Shown one piece after another: positions 59,684-64,000 of a stretch of DNA of 64,000 nucleotides (positions are counted from its first letter, which is position 1; every line of letters starts with the position of its first letter). Origin of the DNA: Symbiodinium sp. CCMP2592 (lineage: Eukaryota > Sar > Dinophyceae > Suessiales > Symbiodiniaceae). The notes beneath the pieces were generated by a model that saw nothing but the letters and a program-made list of their open reading frames with translations, searched no databases and was not told the origin of the DNA. The position numbers were made by a program, and so were the translations under genes. Location: NCBI GenBank assembly GCA_905221615.1, contig CAJNDT010002057.1:372001-436000 (forward strand), in the 5' to 3' direction.

Positions 59684-62025
59684 CTGCGCGGGTTGGGCAA
59701 GCGAGAGCCAAAATGATTTTAATCTGCCCTTAGAAAATCATTTTCGCTCCCCCAACCCCAGCACCTCTGCCAGCGGTGCATCCGAGTGTGGGAACTCCGC
59801 GTCCCTGAACAAGCCTTTCTTCGCGCGGTAGTCGTCCAAGTCGGACACACATGCCTCCTGAACCTCGGTCGAGTCGAAAAACTTCGTGGGCAGAAGCCTT
59901 CGTGCCATCACAAAAGCTGCATGCATGTGATCCGGCTCTTCAAGACCAGAAAGAGGGCGTGGGTCAAACACGGCGCTCGCAAGCACTATGTCTGTGACAA
60001 ATTGCTCTCGCCTTCGCCCATAAACATCTAGAACCGCCTTCTTCCGGAGAGCGACCGTTCCACTGTTCTCGCCGGTGTCTCTGAAGTCGCACGTCTCCAG
60101 GGCCTCGTTGAGGCGAGTCTTCAAAAGGGTCCAAACGCCAAGCGCCTCAGGTAGTCTGCCGCAAGCGAAGAGCTTGGAGGCGGAGGTCACCGCCCACAAG
60201 ACTGGCACGGCACGTCGGACGCGGGCTTCAAGACCGCGGCGTTCAAGCGCCAACAAAGCCCTCTGCAGCTTGTTGCGCTGCTTGACCGAGTGTCCAAGCT
60301 TCTCAGGGCCGCCCTCCTTGCGAAGTAGCTCGGCAACTTTTGCCCGGTGTTGTACCCATCTGACGGCCATCGTGGACCACGAGTTGTGGCGAGTTTTTCG
60401 CCGGTGTTGGAGAACCAATCCAGAAGCCTGGCGAGGAATGCTGGAATCAAGTGGCTGGGAGAACTGCGTCCCGACGGCATGAAGCAAAACCGAATATGTT
60501 TTGAAAGGTTCATCCACTGTACTTACTATACCGGCCGAAGCCATACATCGGAATAAAGACGGTCTTATAAAGAAGGTCTTTGCCGGCCTTGAGTTTCCCG
60601 AAAAACTTCTTGGAGCGGCGCACCGTGCGGATTGCAGCATTGACCTCCTTGGTGGCCTTTTCCAACCATGGCATCGCAGCTCGCACGTCTTTGAGTAATA
60701 GCTGCATGCCGTGCTCCATGCAGCGTAGAGGGACCGCAAAGTCTGCACGCTCGGCAGCCAGGATGGCAAGTGCGGCCTGCAAGTCCAGGCAATTAAGAGC
60801 GACCAAAATGATTTTCGACACCCGTGCAAAAATCATTCTGACATTCAGAGCTTGTTTCGTTTGCAAATGAATTTTGCCACCTCTGGAAAAATCACACAGC
60901 CCTCGATGCGCTTCAACTGGGATAAATCCTGCCAAGGCTTTCAACACCGGAACTGGCCTGAATGTTGGCCGCATTGTCCGCGCAGATTCCGAACACGCTT
61001 TTGTGGCGTGTCCATGGCCGAAGCACTTCAGCCAATCCAATCGCCGTACTCTCGCGATCAATCATCGAAATGTGGTCCAAATGGAAGCACCTTCCAAGCT
61101 GGACAGGCTCTTGAACTCAGGTTTGAGGGTTCGGGCATTCACATTATCTCTAAATCTTTGCACCCAGGCACATGCCGCTGGAATCCATGATGCCGACGTT
61201 CAAAAAGCCGAGGCCAGCAATCGTCGCGCCATCGGTGCAAAGACAAAAAGGACCCTTCAGTAGAAGCTTCTTCTGAAATTCCTCCATCTCCGCCGCTGTG
61301 GAATCCAAAACATCTCGAACTTTAAACCGGGTTGGGCATTTGTAGTTAGGCGCCAGGTTCTTGAAAAACAGCTTTGTCATGTCGTTTTCCACGGACATAA
61401 AGGACTGGTGACTGTGAAAGATGCTCAAAGCGTGTAGTCTCTCAAGACCTTCTTGATCCAGCACAGGCCGAGGCTGCGCATCACCGGGAAGCATTGCTCG
61501 CGACTCCGGAGTTTTGAGAAGCTCCCACCAAAGCTGAGCCGCCGGATTCTTCTGCGCGTTCAAGACCTTCAACTCTTGCTGAGTCACATGGCTCGGGTTG
61601 CTGCAGGCATTGGTCCTGCTGCCACCATCCTTGTATTTTGCCAGAGCCTTTGCTCTCTTCTCATCATAGTCAAGCTCGCGAGACTCCAAATACTTGTGGA
61701 CATCTGAGGCATTGGGGTTCGCAAAATGCACGGCATGCTCGACTCCCCTGCACACCCCGGTTGCTGTTGAAGACCAAGAACACCGCCTACAGACAAGCCG
61801 TATCTTCTGAAACTTGCGGCTACGGATGCGAACAAAGCGAGACTCCAGAATGGCAGCCGCAGTTGCAGTCACCCCGCGAAGATTCATGGGCAGCACGAGG
61901 TCTGCAGAGTCAACCTCATGTCCAATGTTGCGAAGCTCTGCCAAGATGTCATCTGGAATCTTGGTTTCCGCTTCAGCTTGCTCTCCGTCTCCCGTTGCGA
62001 GAGACTTTCTCTTTTTCGGCGCCAT
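59276..62025 (-). CDS. hAT-family transposase gene, five exons
   Basis: Exons 62025-61172, 61090-60958, 60776-60588, 60427-59765 and 59683-59276 join in frame to about 748 codons, ATG to TAG. Order: basic PKKRK; Cys/His cluster (CRRCSW...HKYLES) resembling a BED-type finger; SFMSVENDMTKLFFKNLAPN; first catalytic Asp in LCTDGATIAGLGF; second in ICADNAANIQ; CMEHGMQLLLKDV; KTRHNSWSTM; IVLASAVFDPR; and the hAT dimerisation domain (ITWWKSGQPSKP..LAVMAEKF, CERYWAL, NRLGI). hAT transposases cut and paste DNA and make 8-bp target duplications. Two introns use GC donors. No terminal inverted repeats were recognised. It may be an intact element or a domesticated gene. Confidence 0.87.
59684..59764 (-). 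other. Hairpin intron of the hAT gene
   Basis: 81-bp GT-AG intron between PLAE and VITWWK. Nearly all of it folds on itself: GGGTTGGG, GGAGCG and AAAATGATTTT pair with AAAATCATTTT, CTCGC and CCCAACCC. The core is a short hairpin element (59710-59744). Confidence 0.85.
59765..60427 (-). CDS. hAT exon 4
   Basis: 663 nt, 221 codons, phase 0 to 0. Contains KTRHNSWSTMAVRWVQHR (the T-R-W-x-S region) and FVTDIVLASAVFDPR (the L-D-P-R region). Acceptor CGCCAG, donor GTGCTG. Confidence 0.85.
60428..60587 (-). other. GC-AG intron of the hAT gene
   Basis: 160 bp, AAG|GCCGGC ... CGCCAG|GCTTCT. The same AG|GC occurs at both ends. It contains a weak palindrome AAAGAC..GTCTTT. Confidence 0.7.
60588..60776 (-). 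CDS. hAT exon 3
   Basis: 189 nt, 63 codons, phase 0 to 0. AALAILAAERADFAVPLRCM then EHGMQLLLKDVRAAMPWLEK: the C-x2-H-x2-Q-L-x-x-K-D block of hAT proteins. Confidence 0.87.
60777..60957 (-). other. GC-AG intron with two hairpin elements
   Basis: 181 bp, CAG|GCCAGT ... TTGCAG|GCCGCA, with CAGGCC at both ends. Carries short hairpin elements at 60806-60837 and (degenerate) 60866-60896. The frame happens to stay open through part of it, but the spliced protein matches hAT far better. Confidence 0.8.
60958..61090 (-). CDS. hAT exon 2
   Basis: 133 nt, phase 2 to 0. CFHLDHISMIDRESTAIGLA then EVLRPWTRHKSVFGICADNA and ANIQ. The D-N-A-A-N is the second catalytic-region signature. Confidence 0.87.
61091..61171 (-). 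other. GT-AG intron of the hAT gene
   Basis: 81 bp, AT|GTGCCT ... GGAAG|GTGCTT. GTGC is repeated at both junctions. No hairpin element recognised in this one. Confidence 0.75.
61172..62025 (-). CDS. hAT exon 1
   Basis: 854 nt from ATG (MAPKKRKSLATG). Contains CRRCSW and HKYLES finger-like residues, SFMSVENDMTKLFFKN, APNYKCPTRFKVRDVLD and the first Asp in LCTDGATIAGLGFLNVGI. Upstream frames overlap but do not match, and this ATG gives the basic signal, so it was chosen. Confidence 0.87.
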
Positions 62026-62222
62026 CGCTCATACTCTGAGCCAAATGCTCTGCCAACGACAAAGATGTTGAGATCGACAATGCGTCACTTCCACTCTGCG
62101 ACATGTCCCCAGCATCAATCGAAGCAAAGCCTTGCGAAGTTTCTCTCTGCCAGAGACTGAGGGCCGGACCTTCGCGAAAAGATGTAGTAGTCCAGCTCCG
62201 CTCCAGACTCCAGCCGTGGCTA

Positions 62223-62253
62223 GATGATTTTATGGGGTTCGCCAAAAATCATT
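62223..62253. repeat. Short hairpin element upstream of the hAT gene
   Basis: GATGATTTTATGGGGTTCGC then CAAAAATCATT. Last member of the family in the window. Confidence 0.8.
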
Positions 62254-62327
62254 GAGATTTGAGGGAAATTACAATGTGGGCAACTTCTACTTTATACCCT
62301 CTATACTCTATAACATACCCATCCAAA

Positions 62328-62382
62328 TCGCGCGATTTGGCCGAATCCAAAACGCTGCGATTTGAAAACGCAGCGATTTAAA
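62328..62382. repeat. AAATCGC / GCGATTT repeat cluster (right)
   Basis: AAATCGCGCGATTTGG, then ACGCTGCGATTTG and AACGCAGCGATTTAAA. Counterpart of the cluster at 51250-51395. Confidence 0.65.
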
Positions 62383-62384
62383 CA

Positions 62385-63035
62385 TCTAAGGTAGTAAGGA
62401 GTCGATGGGCGGAGCAAAACCTTACGAGGTTCCCAAATGTTCCCCAAAGCAACCCTGCACATACATACAGTACCATGTAAAACAAACATGTACACATATA
62501 TATATATATATATATATAATGTACACACATGTATGTGTATGTATATATACACATACATGCGTATATGTATAAGTATGTGTAGCCGTATACACATATATAC
62601 ATGTAAGTAATATTGATGTCGGCCGCCCCTCGCTGCACCTTTTGCGGAGCTGTCATTCAGAAGCGAGGGTCACCAGTCCCAATCATGTCTCCAGTGCATT
62701 CCATACACACCATACACACCATACACTGAAACTCAAGAAGATATACTCGAGCTTTTCCTGTTGCCTGTGCGGTGGTGAAGATCCGATCCCTAAAGGGCTT
62801 AAGGCTTATGAAGCTTAAGTCCTGAGCTAGATACTACAAAAATGATCACGAGGTTGTTGCTTCCTGCAACAGGTATCCCGATTAACATGCTAGCTGTATG
62901 CCTTCGACCCGAACCCCTCCAACCTAAAGCCTGCAGAAACCAAAGGTCGGAGGAACTGACGGTTGAGGGGCCAATTGGAATGCCCAGGGAAACCTAGGGC
63001 TCTCCGAGCCCTAGAGCACCCCAAAGCCTAAACGC
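62385..63035. other. Microsatellite and unique DNA
   Basis: A TATATA run (62490-62520) with ACATACAT flanks, ACACCATAC repeats (about 62700-62725) and otherwise unique DNA. No exon supported. Confidence 0.5.
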
Positions 63036-63160
63036 TACTTGGAGGATCATGGGACTTAGTAAGTATGGGTATAAGTACTTTAATTGGGGTTATAAGTAAT
63101 TATAAGTATAGTTACCTTAATTATAACCCTAGTTACTAAGTCCCGTGTAACCCTCGAAGT
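63036..63160. repeat. MITE-like palindrome, family A
   Basis: Arms TACTTGGAGGATCATGGGAC and AAGTCCCGTGTAACCCTCGAAGT, centre of TTATAAGT repeats. It marks the return of the left-type repeat landscape. Confidence 0.85.
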
Positions 63161-63460
63161 GCAAAAGGGGACCCCAAGCCCGGAAGCCCAAATTTTGAGC
63201 ATCCCAGACTTAGGATTATTCCGGGTTGGAGTTTTGGGCTTCAGTGAATTCAGGGTTTAGCATTATACCCTAAACTACCGAAACCTACTTTGTTGTAGGG
63301 TCCCTCTAAATTCATATTAGGGTTTACAATAAGAACCTCCGAAAAACTAGGATTGAATAGGTTAAGGTAGGGCCTAGGATGTCAAACCTGAGTCCCACGG
63401 CCTCCCAATAGGATCCCCGCAATGCGAAAAGCTTCATCTTGGCAGCACAAAGGTTACGGG

Positions 63461-63570
63461 TTTATTAAGCCGGCTTTGGGTTTATTAAGCCGGCTTTGGG
63501 TTTCTGTTTTAGTTAGAGCAACTTCATGGCCATGACACTTTTCATGGTCTGTGGCCATGACACTTTTCAT
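63461..63570 (+). repeat. Two short tandem duplications
   Basis: TTTATTAAGCCGGCTTTGGG is repeated exactly at 63461-63480 and 63481-63500. GGCCATGACACTTTTCAT is repeated at 63528-63545 and 63553-63570. Confidence 0.9.
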
Positions 63571-63730
63571 TTTTTGTGGAGGGTGCTCAGAAGCGGCCCC
63601 CTTTGAGAGTATCGGGCTTGTATGTCTATGGCTAGCCTCAGGTACATAAGTTTGACGGGCCGCCCGCCGGTGATTTCGTCTTGCTCAGTCAAGAATTGTG
63701 GTCACGTTTCTGATGACTCGGAAGTTGAAA

Positions 63731-64000
63731 GCAGGAGTCTCATGATGATGACAGCCGTGAACTAAGGAGAAACACGGGAATAAGAACAAGGCTATTGATG
63801 CTGGCGATAATGATGCTGCTTCTTGCGCTGCACATGACACTCAATGCAACAGCTTCTCATGATGTTTCTGGCATGATGGGTGACTTCATAACTACTCTCT
63901 TCCTGAGCCTGTCTGTGATGACTTGTTGTCTCTGTTGTAACAACGCGACTACGCAGTCACCCAACCAAACACACACACACACACACATCTCTGTCGCTCT
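63731..64000 (+). CDS. Open frame running off the right edge, unknown
   Basis: 90 codons with no stop to the window end. Landmarks: KQESHDDDSRELRRNTG, LLMLAIMMLLLALHM (hydrophobic), DFITTLFLSLSVMTCCLCC (hydrophobic), then a CA microsatellite. Possibly an exon of a membrane or secreted protein; it may also be chance. Confidence 0.3.

Noticed and set aside
60510..61061. 183-codon frame through the hAT intron region
   Set aside because: It reads through hairpin elements in intron 60777-60957. Spliced exons match hAT blocks directly across the gap.

Overview
The window reads as nuclear DNA from a dinoflagellate, most plausibly a Symbiodiniaceae-like alga. This rests on four observations: plant/alveolate-type TTTAGGG motifs scattered on both strands; many short coding islands with G/C-rich third codon positions; introns that begin GT or GC and end AG, with the exon junction repeated as AG|G at both ends; and dense families of short palindromic (MITE-like) elements. 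No bacterial operons, rRNA, tRNA or CRISPR array were seen. Most long open frames here are shadows, microsatellite translations or read-through of palindromic elements. The real genes are chains of tiny exons that only become visible when splice phases are followed by eye.

Layout. 0-16 kb: a minus-strand gene (about 15.1 to 6.1 kb) whose exons encode, in order, hydrophobic segments matching a microbial-type rhodopsin, including a final helix with a lysine at the Schiff-base position. 16-21 kb: mostly microsatellites and low-complexity DNA. 21.6-24.7 kb: plus-strand coding, including a phase-consistent exon chain of unknown function ending at 24,720. 29.1-36.5 kb: minus-strand exons of unknown function. 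37.8-51.2 kb: a minus-strand voltage-gated cation channel. Its S2/S3, S4, S4-S5 linker, S5, pore helix, selectivity filter and S6 lie on separate exons of about 36-100 nt, with palindromic elements in the introns. Some plus-strand coding-like islands lie within its introns.

51.2-62.4 kb is a different kind of DNA. The telomere-like motifs almost disappear and a short (about 31 bp) hairpin element built on AATGATTTTT...AAAAATCATT appears some 16 times. This block holds, on the minus strand, a histone H3-fold protein with an AT-hook extension (54.9-53.66 kb), a tandem array of about 800-bp units (55.5-59.1 kb), and a complete five-exon hAT-family transposase gene (62,025 to 59,276; about 748 codons). 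One of its introns is essentially a single hairpin. Clusters of AAATCGC/GCGATTT repeats lie near both edges of the block (51.25-51.39 and 62.33-62.38 kb).

How it fits together: the channel and rhodopsin genes are ordinary eukaryotic membrane-protein genes broken up by intron gain. The palindromic families are the likely agents of that gain or later colonists of the introns. The hAT gene is a candidate source of transposase activity, but no link between it and any repeat family can be proved from this window. All reconstructions are by eye; cDNA and homology searches are the decisive checks.
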